From Nautilus pompilius (taxonomy: Eukaryota > Mollusca > Cephalopoda > Nautilida > Nautilidae): a stretch of DNA of 64,000 nucleotides. The number at the start of each line of letters is the position of its first letter. The stretch's first letter is position 1. A program made the position numbers and the translations under genes. The notes under the pieces were generated by a model. That model saw only the letters and a program-made list of their open reading frames with translations. It made no database searches and was not told where the DNA came from. Shown one piece after another: positions 23,340-36,760 of the stretch. The stretch is from NCBI GenBank assembly GCA_018389105.1, contig JACATO010002130.1, positions 1-64,000 of the forward strand, given 5' to 3'.

Positions 23340-24717
23340 TGTTTCAACACCTTGAATGAAAATTGCAAGCTGTGTCACATCAGTTATATCCATACTTTCA
23401 TCAATTGCAACCTAAAAAAAGCAACAAAGGACTTGACTTTGTCCTTCAGTTGACTGTTGAGGTTTTCTGATAAATCAGTAATTCTCTCTGCGACTGTTTC
23501 TTGAAAGGCTTGTTTGCAAAAGCTTGGCTTTTATTCGGACATGATACTTCTGCAGACATCAACATGCATTTTTTCAAAAAGCTTTTGATCAAAGAGGGCC
23601 TTGATGATACTGACTGCTAATTTTTCAACAAATTTTCTAATTCAGCAACTTTGTCCTCGTGTAACTTCAAAGCAAGATTAGTGCTATAATGTCTCTGAAC
23701 GTTGCACACTTTGGCCACAGCAACCTGTTGTTGCAAATCAAGCAAGTTGGCATTGCATTCACTTCACATAGTAGTACAAATTTCTCCACTTTTCTTGAAT
23801 CACATGATTCTTTGTCTATTTTTCTTTTCTTTGATAACATAATTATATGGGTCCTTATTATTGAGTTAAAAAAAAGTTCTTTCAATTAAAAATACTTAGC
23901 ACGATTTGATATATATTTCAAATGTGTGGCAGTGGGTAACTGATAATATCCCCTTTGTAGGTATTGTGGTCAATGAGCACGATTCCTCTTTGTCACTTTC
24001 TTGGCTCGCTTGCTACTATCTGTTGGTAGCTAGTACCTCGGTCGCCCGTGTCGTCAACTAGGAAATTGAGACTAACAAGGTCAAATTCCTCTGGGTATTT
24101 TATACTCATCACAGTTTGAAAATCTGATCCAGTCGATAGCTTGATCAGCCTGCAGATCTTGTTTTCATTGGATAAAATGTGTTGTGGGCCACCAAACAAA
24201 GAATGTGTTACTTAGTTTCAAACAGTGGGAGCGAAACCAATTTAAACTTATGATAGCTTGATTTGATATAATATGAGTCAATCTAGTTCTCTATACAGTG
24301 ACTAATTATTATTATACTGGGCTTTACTTCCTTTATTTTATATATCTCATCTTTTTTCTTATTATTTGTTATATTGTTGGGTGAGGATTTATCATATTGT
24401 GCTTTTAAATGAATACAATAATTGTACTTTCTTGAAACATCAGTCCTTTGGTGTTGGCTAGTGTGTGTGTGAGTGTGTGTGTGTGTAGATCAGTCAACCT
24501 GTGTGTCTCACCACTTACCTCTCAACAATTGTTTCGACACAATCAGTCTTCTGTATGCCAGATCTACCATTAACATTGGTGGGTGCTATAAAGGATGAGA
24601 TCCAATTTTTGTTTTACTAGTTCAACAGGGTGAGTTGCTCAAAATGTCTATTACCATGTGTGTGTGCTATCATCTTTACAGAGGATGTGCAAGTGAGCTG
24701 TATGTTTGACACCCCTG
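23340..24717 (-). mobile_element. 5' fragment of a ZBED/GTF2IRD2-type hAT element
   Basis: The right end at 24704-24717 (GTTTGACACCCCTG) is a typical hAT tip, CAGGGGTGTCAAAC inverted. Reading leftward, the transposase begins at about 23850 with MLSKKRKIDKESCDSRKVEK and TCLICNNRLLW (BED-like Cys pair), then RHYSTNLALKLHEDKVAELE in another frame, and ends near 23340 in AIDESMDITDVTQLAIFIQG, which corresponds to the LALDESTDLSSTSQLLVFIRG block of the hAT at 52 kb (first catalytic Asp). At least three frame breaks. The 3' part and left inverted repeat are missing. Confidence 0.65.
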
Positions 24718-27700
24718 ATTTAGACCATAAGTTTCCTGATGAACTCACAGTTCAAATTCTATGTATAGGATGAGCCAGACAAATCTCCTGCCAAACTGCT
24801 GCAAAACTTAAGGCAAAGTGACCTCAAAATTTTCCTGACCTTACCATCTACAAACTTCTCAATTATTGCAGAGATAACAAAAATGAAGTTAGATCAACAA
24901 TGCACCAAATGCCTTGTCCCCTAATGACAGTTGAGTCTGATCTGGTGCAATAAACTGACTTTGACAACATTGCACATAATTTTTCTTCCCTCAAAGCTCA
25001 GAAGGAAGCAATCATCTAAAAGACAGGACATAAGTTTTCATGAGATTTTGTGTTTGTATATTTTCACATTTGTTTACATAAGGCTATAGTATTATTAAAA
25101 TGTAGCTTCACTAGTACATAAAAAGATACATTTACAGCAGATATTTAATGTTTCAGGAATGATAAACCATTGAGATGTATTGTGTATATCGCTTTATAAA
25201 AATCACTGTTAACGCTATTAGCTGGTGTGGCCTGTATGTTTTTTCTTTTAGTTTACAATGTTAAATGGGTATTTTTTACAGCTACAGGAATAATACAGAT
25301 GACAATTAAATTTGTTAATATCTCTCAGTAAACAAGAGATATGATCACTAAAACGACATTCTGTTATGGAAATCCAGTAATTTTATTTGGCCTTCTGTGT
25401 GGAAGAATAGAGCAGTTAATTTAGACAGAGCACATCGTGATTTATTATTGATGTAGCATGAAAACATCTAACAGGGGTCTAATTATTAATTCATTTTGAT
25501 ACGTTCATGTTTTAATGGATGTGAGGGACAACGTTTTTGTGCACAGGTCTTCAATAAATTTTAATCTACCTCTGAGCATGGGATGTGTGTGTGGAATTTG
25601 AAACTGGATTCTATTGGTCAATAATTGAAAAAATATTCAGATGTGCCAAGAGAAAGTTAATACACAGCTCGCAACTCAACCAAAAGAAAATGCTCACCAA
25701 AATACTGTTTAATTGTATGTTTCACTCAGTGTTGCATTGTGGGAATGTTTTCAAAATTGTATCGAGACAGTCCCAACAGCTTCCATTTACCTACTACATG
25801 TTTAAAATATGAGAAAACCAAATATATATATATATATATATTGTTTCTTTTATCCATTACTTGTTAAATAATAAATTTTTGTTTCAGTTAAATTTCACTC
25901 TCTAACAATGTAATTCTAAGTCAGACTTGCTGAATTAAAGCAGCTGTGAAATACAATAGTCCCTATGGGGACAACTGGAGAAGATGCCTTACACTACCAA
26001 ACACCTCAGGAAGCAGCAATCATATTCCAGTAAAACTCACTACAAAATCAGAGCAACAACAATCACTTTCCATGTCATCAAACCCAATTGGAGCAACTGC
26101 CCTGTGATGGGTTAGTGCAGCATATAGTACACTGGCTTGTTATGGTTGCAACCATAGTTTGGTCTCTCGTGTGACTGGATCATGGTAGTTCCTCTTGTTC
26201 TTTCGTATTGGTTCACTTTTAATTATGGTGGGAATCTTATTTTAAAGAAAGATTTCTTTTCACTCTCAGCAAAATGAGAAATAAAGTTGACAGCTATCAT
26301 TTTCCTTTCAACATCCATTTATACTTACAAATTCAAATGTTGAACTGAATGTCTGTTTGATCAAGAAAACTCTAAAATCATACAATGTCCTTTATAGGTG
26401 ATTTTTAAAGTGTAAACCCTGGCTGTATATTAATTTTAAAATATGATTAAAAACTTTAACTAATTTAAATAATCCAACTAAGAAATAGTGTTAAAAAAAA
26501 CTGTTTCAAATAAAATTAATCAGAACAGCTTAAAAGCATAATTATTTTAAAAAAAAACAGACTGACTTATTCAGAAATTTTAAATTATTAAAATTTATTT
26601 TAGAAAAAGCAAACTTTAGTAATGTAACCATAAGATTAAAAACTGAATGATTACATCTCTGGATTTAGATTTTCTCAACATACTTATTTAAAATGGATTA
26701 CATTAAGCATTTAAAAAATGTTGTTTATGCATGAAAATGGCTGTAACCAGCTGACTGTATTTTACACTTTACTCAATATAGTATTATTAAGTGACTAAGC
26801 ATTTCTTTGATGTCTGTTTCTACATAAAACTACCATTTTCAAATGTTTTCCTGGAATTTTAAACCCTGGTAAAATCCAAAAAAAATCTTATATTACCTGT
26901 TACAGACCTAGATCTCAGTACCAGTAGCAATAGTGTGTACAAAGAAGACTGCTGACAGTTGCCACCAATTTGGATATCATGTTTTGGATCAAAAGAATGA
27001 GGAGCCACAGCTGGAAAAAACAACAACAGATGAGTGTTTAAACATCTTTTTCTTTCATCAAACTTTGGAAAGTCTAATATATTCATTTAAAAATTTAATG
27101 TATACATGCATGGGCCAAATTGTATTTCCTCATTTAAAAAAAGAAAGAAAAATAAACAGTTAAATAATTCATGTTTTTTTTTTAATTTGCAAGATATGAA
27201 ATTGTTGTTTTGCATTTGCATGCTGTTTTACTTTGATTACAGTAGCAGAAATTCCTTCTTCGCTGGTACTGCAGCTCAGAAGTATTTAATCTCTTGCTAT
27301 ATTGTTGCAGAGTTGTAGTCTGAAGCAACATATGAAAAAATTTTCTATACCCTTACTCTTTTTTAGATGATTTTCAGATTAGGATAAAAAACAATCCTTT
27401 GCTCTTGCTAAATATCCACATAGAACTCCTTCCTGACACGTTCTTAAACCAAAATTTTCTATTGTATATTTGTACAAAGAGTTCTGTGATAATGCTTTCA
27501 CTACTGTAATAATATTCAAATTTAATGGTATTATTTCAACTGTACCACAAGTCATCAATAACACTAATGAAAAAATGAAAGGTCTATCCAATGAATTACT
27601 GAGAGTTTTCATTGCACTCTTTTTCAGTCAATAACCAAAAAAAGAGTGTAACAAAGATCAGTTTAGTTTGTGGCTGGTATTCACATGTGTGTTGCCTGTT

Positions 27701-29749
27701 TTAATTCCATTTACAATATTACAAGAGTTAATTTTCTTTTTAAACTTTGACAATTGTAACAAATAAAAATTACCTTCTGTACAAATGTCACCAGCAGGAA
27801 AGTTATTCTCATGCTATCTTTATATTATTTATTAATAAAAAAGTCACTAAGCAGCAGCACTTTTTAGAAATTTGCTGACAGTTTCTGAATATACTGAAAA
27901 ATGGTAAAATAAATGTATGTATTGTCACGTGTCAATAGATTGCGAAAAAAGAATGAATTCGGTGTTATCAATGTTCAGCTGTACAGATCTCAAGATAAGT
28001 AAATCAATTTAAGAAGAAACTTTTAGCCCAATTTACAACCTAAAGTATTGGTTAATAAGCATTTTTTCCCAAAAGAATTTAAAGTTTTGATCAAAAGATA
28101 TGTGCTTATTCAAGTTAAACAATATTTTATGTTTAGTCTACTTCCTTTACAAATTCTTTGTCACAAAGGATTTCATTAAAGAGAATTAGGTAAACAATTA
28201 GAAAGACTGTGCTACCCATAAAAGTGACAACTACATTAAACAAGATGGAATATAAAATTACCACATATATAATGCATATATTCATTGCACTTAAAATACA
28301 TTTGTATAACAAACTAATGAAAAAAAATGAGCAAGAATATAAATTTATAAACTAATTAACTGAAAATGCATAAATGATAGAGACAGTAATACAATTATGA
28401 GCCATTGATGCCATATCTAATAATAGTCAAAGTATTTGATATCAAATGAGAAACTTTAGGAAAATAAAACATGTTAAAAATGGTCTAGAAGTAAAAATGA
28501 CTTAATGATTACATTCAATTTAGTTTAATAGTGGATTTTTAACATATCTACAACTGCATTTATTTTACTAAAACTAATTGTAAGATTCACTGTTTCTTTG
28601 TAGAGAGTGGATGTCCGTCGTATCTCAAGGTTGCTGAAGACAAAATGACAAGACCTTAGTTTTATAACACCCAAGTATGTTTGATTACTTACATTCAAGC
28701 ATTTTTCTTTGAATACATTTAACTACAGCTTACATAATTAAAAAAACATTTGGCCATACAGCCATCTTCATCAATTTTCCTGTTAGTTTCTATTTTATAC
28801 ACAATTAGATAAAAATTATAAATATTTTTAAAAAAACATACAAGTGCATTTCTTTTATCTTCTGAATGATGACAGTCAGTGTTCTTGTTTATTTAATTTT
28901 TGTTTTCGGTCTCATATTTAAAGATATTATTTGGCACAATCTTCTTTTGAAAATATACAGCATAAATTTAGGCTAAATGTTTTATTTTGTATTAACCCAA
29001 GAAATTTGTATATGTAGTAACAGTAGATAGGTATAAATACAATGAAAGTAGACGTGTACTCACAGCTGTAACAACAACATAGTAAAGAGCAGTGGTTGGT
29101 AAAAGAAAAAGCAGTTAGTCAACATCGTATGATGCAGAGTCCACTCTCTGGCAAAGAACATCCCATTTCTTCCCTCAGAACAAGCACCACAGAGAAAAGT
29201 GCTGATATCTGACGACTGTACAACCTTCACAAGAAAAAAGATCTTTTAAATATTTTAATTATGTTAAAAAATGTTTACTGAATTTTTAGAAAAAATGTTA
29301 GCTGTGTATAAATCCTTAAAAAATGACATAGAATTTACTGTTTCATTCTAAAGATATTTGTATTGTTATAAATGATCCATTTTTTGATAAACAAAAAGCA
29401 AGTGAGAAATAATACAGCAACAATATTTCAGAATGTTTGCTTAAGTAGCAGATAATTTACAAACTGCCTTTTCGTTTTCTTTACATGGACTATTATTATT
29501 TTAAATTTCAAAATTAAAAACGTAAGAATTTTGACAACAGCTAAACAGAAATTTTAAAATGTTAATAGTGGCTTTAGAAAAATGTAATCCAGACATTTCC
29601 AATAGCTGTCTTACACTAGAACCCTTTTGTGTGAGTGCAGAAAATTGTTAGCAGCTGGAATATCACATGGAAAATGTAGCAGAAACTTTAGTAAACAAAA
29701 TATCTTTATCATAACTAAGTTGATTAACCAGTAAATAAATAAAAATTAC
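24718..29749. other. AT-rich gene-free stretch
   Basis: Simple repeats only: a TA run at about 25824-25842; the GT run at 24463-24486 lies just upstream in the hAT leader. A minus-strand open segment at about 28518-28612 after ttttgtcttcag encodes NLEIRRTSTLYKETVNLTIS and further residues to a stop. It could be an exon but has no recognised match. Confidence 0.35.
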
Positions 29750-29896
29750 CTGGCTGCATAAACATAGCAGCAGTAGATGTGAAACGTCAAGATAGAGAGG
29801 ATATTCTGTAAGTGAAAATCCAAATACACCAACCACCAACCAGTGATGTGTACCAAAGAACTGAGTCCGGCACAGGTCCTATCAGTGAGAGGTTCC
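29750..29896 (-). CDS. Candidate exon encoding an aromatic, membrane-like segment
   Basis: On the minus strand, acceptor gtacttgttttag and donor gtaatt bound a 147-nt exon with one frame open throughout: EPLTDRTCAGLSSLVHITGW then WLVYLDFHLQNILSILTFHI, YCCYVYAAR. The hydrophobic central part suggests a transmembrane segment. The other two frames contain stops. The family is not recognised. It may belong with the exons at 34520 and 37088 on the same strand, which is inference. Confidence 0.35.
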
Positions 29897-32699
29897 CTAA
29901 AACAAGTACATAACAATAAATAGTCATTATGTTACTTATTGTATGTAATGGCTGTCTTGTATATATAGCAAAGTTATCAAAATTCCTATCACTATATTTC
30001 AGTGAAAAAGAGAAATTTTCAGATTTGTTTTTCCAAAACAAAACAAGTCAAGCTACCATTTTATTTTATCCCATTTTAAATAAAATCTTTATTAATTGCG
30101 ATCCACCATCTAGAAAAAAAAAACATTTAAATGTTTAATTTATGCCACAGAAAAGATGTAGAACAAAAATATACGGAGAGTTTTTAAATAATGATAGCAG
30201 TTGTTCTGTGACAATTTGGATGTTTGAGTCACTAAAATATAATGGAATTCATTTTTAATAATGACTTGAATTTTTTTTTGAAACTAACAAAATAATTTTA
30301 AAAATACTACAATAAATACAGAGCATTTTCTATTGTAAATGCAACTTATTTTCTTGGCAATGTAGTAATTAACAAGAGAGGAACTAATATTGTAAAGAGG
30401 ACATAATGTGCCCAACAGAGAAAACTTGGTGCAATTTTAGAAACTTTATTTGATATAAGGAATAATAAAATTGAAAAAAAAAGGTAATACATCTTTCTCT
30501 CACTCACACACACACACAATGGACAGTAAGATTTCCAAAAGAAAATATTACAAAACAAAAGCAGAAACAGAATCTAAAAGGATCTCAAAAGTAAAAGGAA
30601 AATCATTTTAAAAAATTATTTTTTGTGACGCATCTTTCAGTATCTTAGTTTTATGCTAATGAGTGCAAATTATTCTCTTAGCATGCATTACTGTGAATCA
30701 GGGACCACAAAGAAAACAGCTGGATTAACCAAAGATGAAGAACCAGAAGAAAAGTTGCTTTCTGGAAACAAAATCATTAATTTTCCTTTGCATATTAAAA
30801 GTTAAAAACAAGTGGCTTCACTTATAACAAGTCCATTACAATCCAGTGAACAATGTACTCTCTCCATTCTTGAACTGACTTAGACAAATGTAACTCTAAA
30901 TAAACACCGCTATCTCTAACCATTTTTTCTTCTAAGGATCCAACACTGAACAGGCAAGAATTTTACATTTGGTTTTCCTTTTCTTCCACAGGCTACGTGG
31001 TTTGAAATTAAAAACAGCAAACAAGAACTGATAAAATGTTCATTATTTGTTTGATAAACAATTAGTTTTTCAAAATAGATATCGGGGAAGAAAGAGAGGC
31101 ATTATTTTGTGCACTAAAAATATATATTATATTATATTACATTTGCAGTGTTCAGAATGTGTTCTGCTATATATATATATCACTTTTCAACAAAGTTACA
31201 AAATGCATTTTCTCCACCTTTTCTTCTTATCATATCAGTTATCTATAATACTGATGTAGTATGAGTCAAATTGTCTTCAAATGGTTTTTGGCCTTGCATG
31301 GAGGAACTTAAAAAAAGAAAATCTTATAACACATAAATCGAGCGAACATGTGGGAACGGGAGGACTGCCCATATGAGCTTTATCATCACAGATCAACTCT
31401 GAATGTGAGACCTGCTAGAAAATAACCAGTTTCCTGATTGGTGCATAGATTACATCAAGCAAACCCCAGTATGATAGCTTAGTTTGGAATGGTCAAAGAA
31501 AACATAATTTGGCTATCCCAAATCTGTTTGGACAGATGTGACACTGAAATTTACTTTTATGTGGACAAGTTGTAATATCACTCCAAGCTTCACAGAATAT
31601 ATCACCTGCAAAAAAATGATCAAGCAATGCTTCTTTAACATAATACAAGTGAAGATGTTTCTTGCACTGTTTCTTTAAGATCATTAGAAGGCAATGCAAA
31701 CACCTTGATAAAATGATTGTAGTCACAAGTGATAGTTCTAAAAGTTAATTTCTCTAACAGATTTATCAGTATTTTTTTCTCTCTCTCATCATTCAATGGT
31801 TTGTAGCCAATATCATCTGTGCCCATGACCCTCCAGACATTGGCATACATAATAAGCTATCATTTCTAACTATTCGTTGATAATGTATGCAGACAATCCT
31901 GATCAACCTTGATTACTGCATGTTAAAACCTATTATTCACAGCAATCAACATTGTGTGCTACACCACTCCACCCATTAAAGATAAACAGTTACCTGTAAC
32001 AGACTTTCTATGAAGATAAGAAGATAATTCAAGTGAAAGTTGCACATCTGTTAATAACTTTGTATGCAGCATACTGCCCGCAAATTTGGCAACCGTCCAC
32101 TGGATGCTGGCATGCAGAAATGCCTTTAGTTGTACCAATGTTTACTTGAACTTGCATGGTGGTCAATGGTATAAGTGCAAGAGATAGCAAATAACTGCAG
32201 AGTTTCTTTTTTAATGGAGGAGGTTAAGTTTATGGACGACTATACACATGATGATGCAAACATCAAGAGCAGCAAATTAGTGTCAGAAAGAACCATTGCA
32301 TGAGAGAAAGAGATTTTTCTCAAGAACTGTTTATCAGTTTTTGAGAGCATTAAACTATTCCATTAGCATCTGGGTTTCATAAAGTGTCAAAATACTGGAT
32401 TCCACAAAATATGGACAAGTTTTAAGAGCATAGACGTCTGAAAATCTTTACTGAGAGAAATTGCATCACAAATAGGACTTGATTTTCATGTATGAGGAGT
32501 CACAGTCCACTGATATATACTCAAGTTCTAGTATTCCAGCACCAGCACCAAGGCTCACTTCCCTGAGATAAGTTCCTGTATTCAGCCTAGAAAGTCATGA
32601 GCTATAGTGTTTTAGGATGTAAATAGTGATGTGATCCAAGCAAGATAGTAGTTTAACCTTTCACAAAAGCTGCAATTCACGAGGTGGCACAAATTGATC

Positions 32700-32900
32700 A
32701 GCAAAAGAGTCTGCCTATAATTCCTGCCCCTTTTTACAGCACCCTATAGCTGACATGGTAATGTTGGGTTGAGAAGTACCTGTCCATCCTGTTTATAGCC
32801 CGGACCTGGTCCTGATTGAGTGCCACCCGCTTGGATCACTAAAGATGCATTTGATGAATCAGTAAGTTAAAACCAATGAAGATGTGAATCCCAAAGAATG
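32700..32900 (+). pseudogene. mariner transposase C-terminal scrap
   Basis: At 32785 the frame reads HPVYSPDLVLIECHPLGSLK, then MHLMNQ, which corresponds to the mariner HPPYSPDLAPCDFHLFGPLK motif holding the third catalytic Asp. The Asp of the xYSPDL block is present. Surrounding frames are broken and no inverted repeats were assigned. Confidence 0.55.
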
Positions 32901-32951
32901 AAGTTTTACTAAGCAAGTGCATAGGACTCGTGCACTTATCCCATCTATATG

Positions 32952-33140
32952 CAGTAAAACTCGATTTGACAGACCCCCACCCAATGGCCGCTGCCTGGTC
33001 TTCTGACAAAGGTCCACGTTGAGCTGTGTGGAAATTGCTTTTCTTGGCCTCATTTTGTGCATAAGTAAACAGGGCATGTAAACATCTGGATTTAACAGGA
33101 TCCCCTCCCCCTATTAGTCCATTAAATCAAGGTTTTACTG
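32952..33140. mobile_element. pogo/Tigger-type MITE
   Basis: About 189 bp bounded by CAGTAAAACTCGATTTGA at the left and TTAAATCAAGGTTTTACTG at the right, which are inverted copies with few mismatches. TA follows the right end; the left flank has TG, a possible decayed TA target. CAGTAAAACC tips are typical of pogo-like elements. It has no coding capacity. Confidence 0.65.
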
Positions 33141-33223
33141 TATATATGTATGTGTATATATGGAATGAGTGTTCATGCGAAACACATTAAGAAATGAGTA
33201 TGGTTTGGCTAGCATATCTCATA

Positions 33224-34381
33224 CACGAGGTCTGTCGAAAAAGTATCCGACCTTAGGCTGGGGGGGGGATTACGTACTTGGTGGGGTTCAATTGCTAATC
33301 CCCTTCGAAGTGGGCCCATTGTGCCTCCACACACTTAGCCCAGCGATCCTTCCACTGGTGGAAGTCGTCTGGAAAGCTTCTTCCAGAATGGCTCTCAGCT
33401 CCGCCGTCGCATTCCGCATGATGTCCTCTCGGCTCTCAAGGCGGGAGCCTTTCAGCGGCATCTTCATCTTTGGGAACAACCAGAAGTCAGAAGGAGCCGG
33501 GTCTGGAGAGTAGGGAGCCTGGCGAATGAGCGATGAATGGGCCGGGGCGGTTGTCATGATGCAGCTGCCGGTTTTGGGAGGCCCCCAGATCCGGTCTCTT
33601 GCGCCGACCTGCATCACGAAGACGGAGGAGGAGGAGGACGATTCCCTGACAGGACTCCTTTGTAACTGTTTGTCCTTCTGGTGCCTATTCGCGATGCCAA
33701 CGCCTCGGTAGTCAGCATCACCTTGGTTTCCGGGTCGTACCCGTACAGCCAGGTCTCATCTCCAGTTATCCCGGAATTCAGGATCCCTGCTGGCAGCATC
33801 CAGCGGGTCCTGCGCAACCTCAACACGAAGTTGTTGTTGTCCCTGAGAAAGCAGCTCGGGCACAAATTTCGCTGCCCCTCTCCGCGAGCCCAAATCCTCC
33901 CTTAAAATTGCGTGTGTAGAGTCTTTACTGACCCCAGCCCCGTCAGACGACGATCCTCCATCATCAAGGACCCCACTTTCTCGATAACAACCACACCCCA
34001 GCTTGTTGACGGCCCCTCCTCCTCCTCCCCGAACGCTGGTCCCTCCGGTGAGCGGCCATCTTTGAACCTGTTGTGCCAACCATTCTTCTATCTGGTACCA
34101 CCCATGGCATCGTCACCAAAAGCCTGTTTAACTTTGCGAATTGTTCCCGCCTGGGTATCTCCGAGCTTTTGGCGAAACTCGATGTAGTAAGATCGCTGCT
34201 CCACAGGTTCCGCCATCACGGAGTAAGAGGTACAGCGCCTCACACAATAGCTGACCCGTCCAGCCAGCCAGCCCGGCAAAAACCGCGCATGCGCACGAAG
34301 GCATGCGGCTCCCACTATGCTCACTTTCGCCTCCCTAACATCATTACTTCCCAGTCGGATACTTTCTCGGCAGACCTCGTG
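33224..34381 (-). mobile_element. mariner element, full length but frameshifted
   Basis: Inverted ends CACGAGGTCTGTCGAAAAAG and, inverted, CACGAGGTCTGCCGAGAAAG are followed by TATCCGAC on both sides. The left flank is TA (33222-33223) and the right TG, a one-base-decayed TA duplication. At 1158 bp it is shorter than usual full-length mariners (about 1.3 kb). Its base composition is much richer in GC than the flanks, a sign of separate origin. The minus strand carries the transposase in at least four frames (listed next). Confidence 0.85.
33288..34230 (-). pseudogene. mariner transposase, broken
   Basis: N-terminal part near 34230-34088: MAEPVEQRSYYIEFRQKLGD then KVKQAFGDDAMGG (helix-turn-helix region). 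Middle near 33790-33700: TGDETWLYGYDPETK, with the first Asp of the DD34D triad as in family GDETW. C-terminal part 33550-33288: APAHSSLIRQ preceded by MTT where the family has HDNAPAH (second Asp displaced by a frame change), then PYSPDPAPSDFWLFPKMKMP and LKGSRLESREDI. At least three frame changes separate the blocks, so no active transposase is made. Confidence 0.85.
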
Positions 34382-34519
34382 TGTCAGTTTTAGTGATTAG
34401 AAGTGTAAATCGAATCACACATGCATCCAAAATCATTTGGTAGCTGCACTCTACTGACATCACACTCATAAGGCGCAATTCCTGGTCTTTTATAAATACT
34501 CCTCAAATATAAAAATTAC

Positions 34520-34666
34520 CTGCAGACAACAGGTGCGTCCACAGGTGGATGTGACACACGAAGAATTTTTCTAAAAACTGATTCAAATGATGACTTAGTT
34601 CTAGTCCAACAGGAGGGAGACCCCCATCATCCAGTGTAACAATATTTTCAACAGATTGGCCACATT
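34520..34666 (-). CDS. Candidate internal exon, family unknown
   Basis: On the minus strand, acceptor tttaatcatag and donor gtaattttt bound a 147-nt stretch. One open frame reads CGQSVENIVTLDDGGLPPVG, LELSHHLNQFLEKFFVCHIH, LWTHLLSA; a second frame is open near the 3' end. The first half looks protein-like. The family is unrecognised. Same strand as the candidate exons at 29750 and 37088. Confidence 0.35.
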
Positions 34667-35179
34667 CTATGATTAAAAAAAGAAAAAGTTTGTATATTTT
34701 TTCTGAGGACTGTAAAAAATTCAGCAACAAAGCAATCTGTACAATATATTTTAATATGAACCATTTTGGGCTGCTGAAAATTTACCCCTGAATGTTATCA
34801 ATACTAAACCTTAGTATTTTAATTATACATAACAAAACTAAAAGTTTGAAAAATGTGTGTGTGTGAAATAACAGTCATCTATCAAAAACTAATTTTAATG
34901 CAAGTATCACGTGTTTGACATTAGTATAAAAATTCCAGCTGGCAGAAAATCAGCAAGTTTTGAAGGCAAATTGACATTGGCCTACAGTAAGTCAAAGATA
35001 AACATATCCAAGTTGTTGTGGCCATTCACACTGCTGATTTCATTCTAAGCATTCTGTGAAGGCCAGCAGACTAAAATCTGGATTTGCCAAGATTCAGGTC
35101 ATCTTCAAATTTGCAAGCCAATGTTGTTGACACACAAGACAAACATCCCTGGTATCAGTATTTTAAACCAAGCAGAAAA

Positions 35180-36600
35180 AAAAAACAAAGGGTGGAGATA
35201 AACACTTGCCTACTGCAAAAAGACTCTACTAGATATCTTCATTTTTAGATGTGGGAGGAAACTAGAGGGCTTAGAGCCTACATGGTCCACTGATGAAGAA
35301 AGGTGGCTAGAGAAGTAACCCAAACTGAGCCAATTCAAAATGTCATACAAACATGGGCCTCAATCTTTAACAGTCCAGTAGTCTACCACTGGAAAGTTTC
35401 GTGTGGTATTACCATAATCCATTTCACTTTTGCCAATATTAAGAAAGTATGAGTCACTGCAGTTTGCTGTTCTATTACTGTCAGCACAAGAAATGACTAC
35501 ATCAAAGATGTTTAGTATAGAAACTCTACCTTTATTATGCTAAAAACAAATTTTTATATTCACACTAAATGAACAACACTCAATATTTTAAAAACAATAG
35601 GTGATGGCACACTTGTCACAACCTCACTGTTGTTTTCTAGGCACCAAAACAGATTAAGGCAAAATAAATAGTCAGCCAAAGAACACACACCAAAAAGTAA
35701 ACAAATATGTGAAAGAAAAAACAAATAGAATTTACTGCACTTAAAGATGCAGTAACTTTTGAACTTTAGAATATATGTAAATAATAAAAACAAATTTACT
35801 CTTATAATTAATTTACATATCAAAATTAAACAATTCTTTCAAATTTTATATATACATATGTTAAGTGAAATTTCACAATTGACTGTATTTTAAATTACAT
35901 TATGTTATTTCACATTCATCCTACAATTATGAAATTATGGATTGTGCAAGCATATCAGGTACTATATAAACAATGGTGGTACATGAGCTTAGCTGTAATT
36001 TTTGAATGAAACCTACAAGAGGAAATGAATCACCAAAAATATTTGGACAACTTTATGTAATCATTGTTGTATTTGCAACTTCATTAATGATATTTAAAAA
36101 AAAAGTAAAATGTAGTAAGACACCACTTTCAACACTCGAGGATGAGGTTAGGGTGCAACAAGAGAGAGTTTCGACTGACTGACTGACTTCCAAGCTCTAG
36201 ATATTTTTCATATAATTGTTCCACAATGAAACTGATTCAGTTATTTGCATGAATCAATTTTTTAGATGTTTGCATTTCAATGATTTTTCAATTTAAAAAA
36301 ATTTAATTTTAGACTATCCCCTAATCATTTCCTGTGGTAGCTTAGTTTTTCCATTTAACTTTTATAATCAATTATTTACTTTTAACTTAATTTATTATAT
36401 TTTAAAATGTATTCCACACATCTTAACCGTATCCCTGTATTACATTTTCTTTGTATATCTGGATGTTGTCATCAGTTTTGCCTCATGCGTTTTTATAAAT
36501 AGACATTAGTTTCTTTCCCCAGTAAACATAAGCAACTTCTCCCTGCTGGCATTGTGTCAATGCCAGAGATGGTATCTGTTAGTCAATAAAAAGTTGATAT
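35180..36600. other. Gene-free stretch with SINE-like scrap
   Basis: A GTCCAGTAGTCTACCACTGG string at about 35374 recalls the tRNA-like A-box region at 18 kb. The rest is AT-rich without supported genes. Confidence 0.35.
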
Positions 36601-36610
36601 AATAAAATTA

Positions 36611-36760
36611 TTGTACATTTTAGCATTCAGGGTCTAATTAGTCATAATTGTTAAAGAAATATCTTTATTCCTCTCTATCATGTGCAACTATATAATGAGG
36701 AATAAAGATATTTCTCTAACAATTATGACATAATTAAACTCTGTAGGCTAGAATGTACAA
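36611..36760. repeat. Near-perfect 150-bp foldback (MITE or hairpin)
   Basis: Left arm 36611-36673 and right arm 36697-36760 are inverted copies with a loop of about 23 bases. The inner 30 bases (for example AAATATCTTTATTCCTC against GAGGAATAAAGATATTT) are almost identical; the outer halves (TTGTACATTTTAGC against GCTAGAATGTACAA) have more mismatches. It has no ORF. It could be a small foldback transposon or give a transcript hairpin. Confidence 0.85.

Noticed and set aside
26090..26190. Possible tRNA-like or SINE segment (GGTTAGTGCAGCATATAG)
   Set aside because: A-box and B-box resemblance is weak and no cloverleaf could be drawn.
31493..31850. Overlapping minus-strand ORFs (YANVWRVMGTDDIGYKPLND and HKSKFQCHICPNRFG)
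   Set aside because: Suggestive of a decayed gene, but no family or splice structure could be supported.
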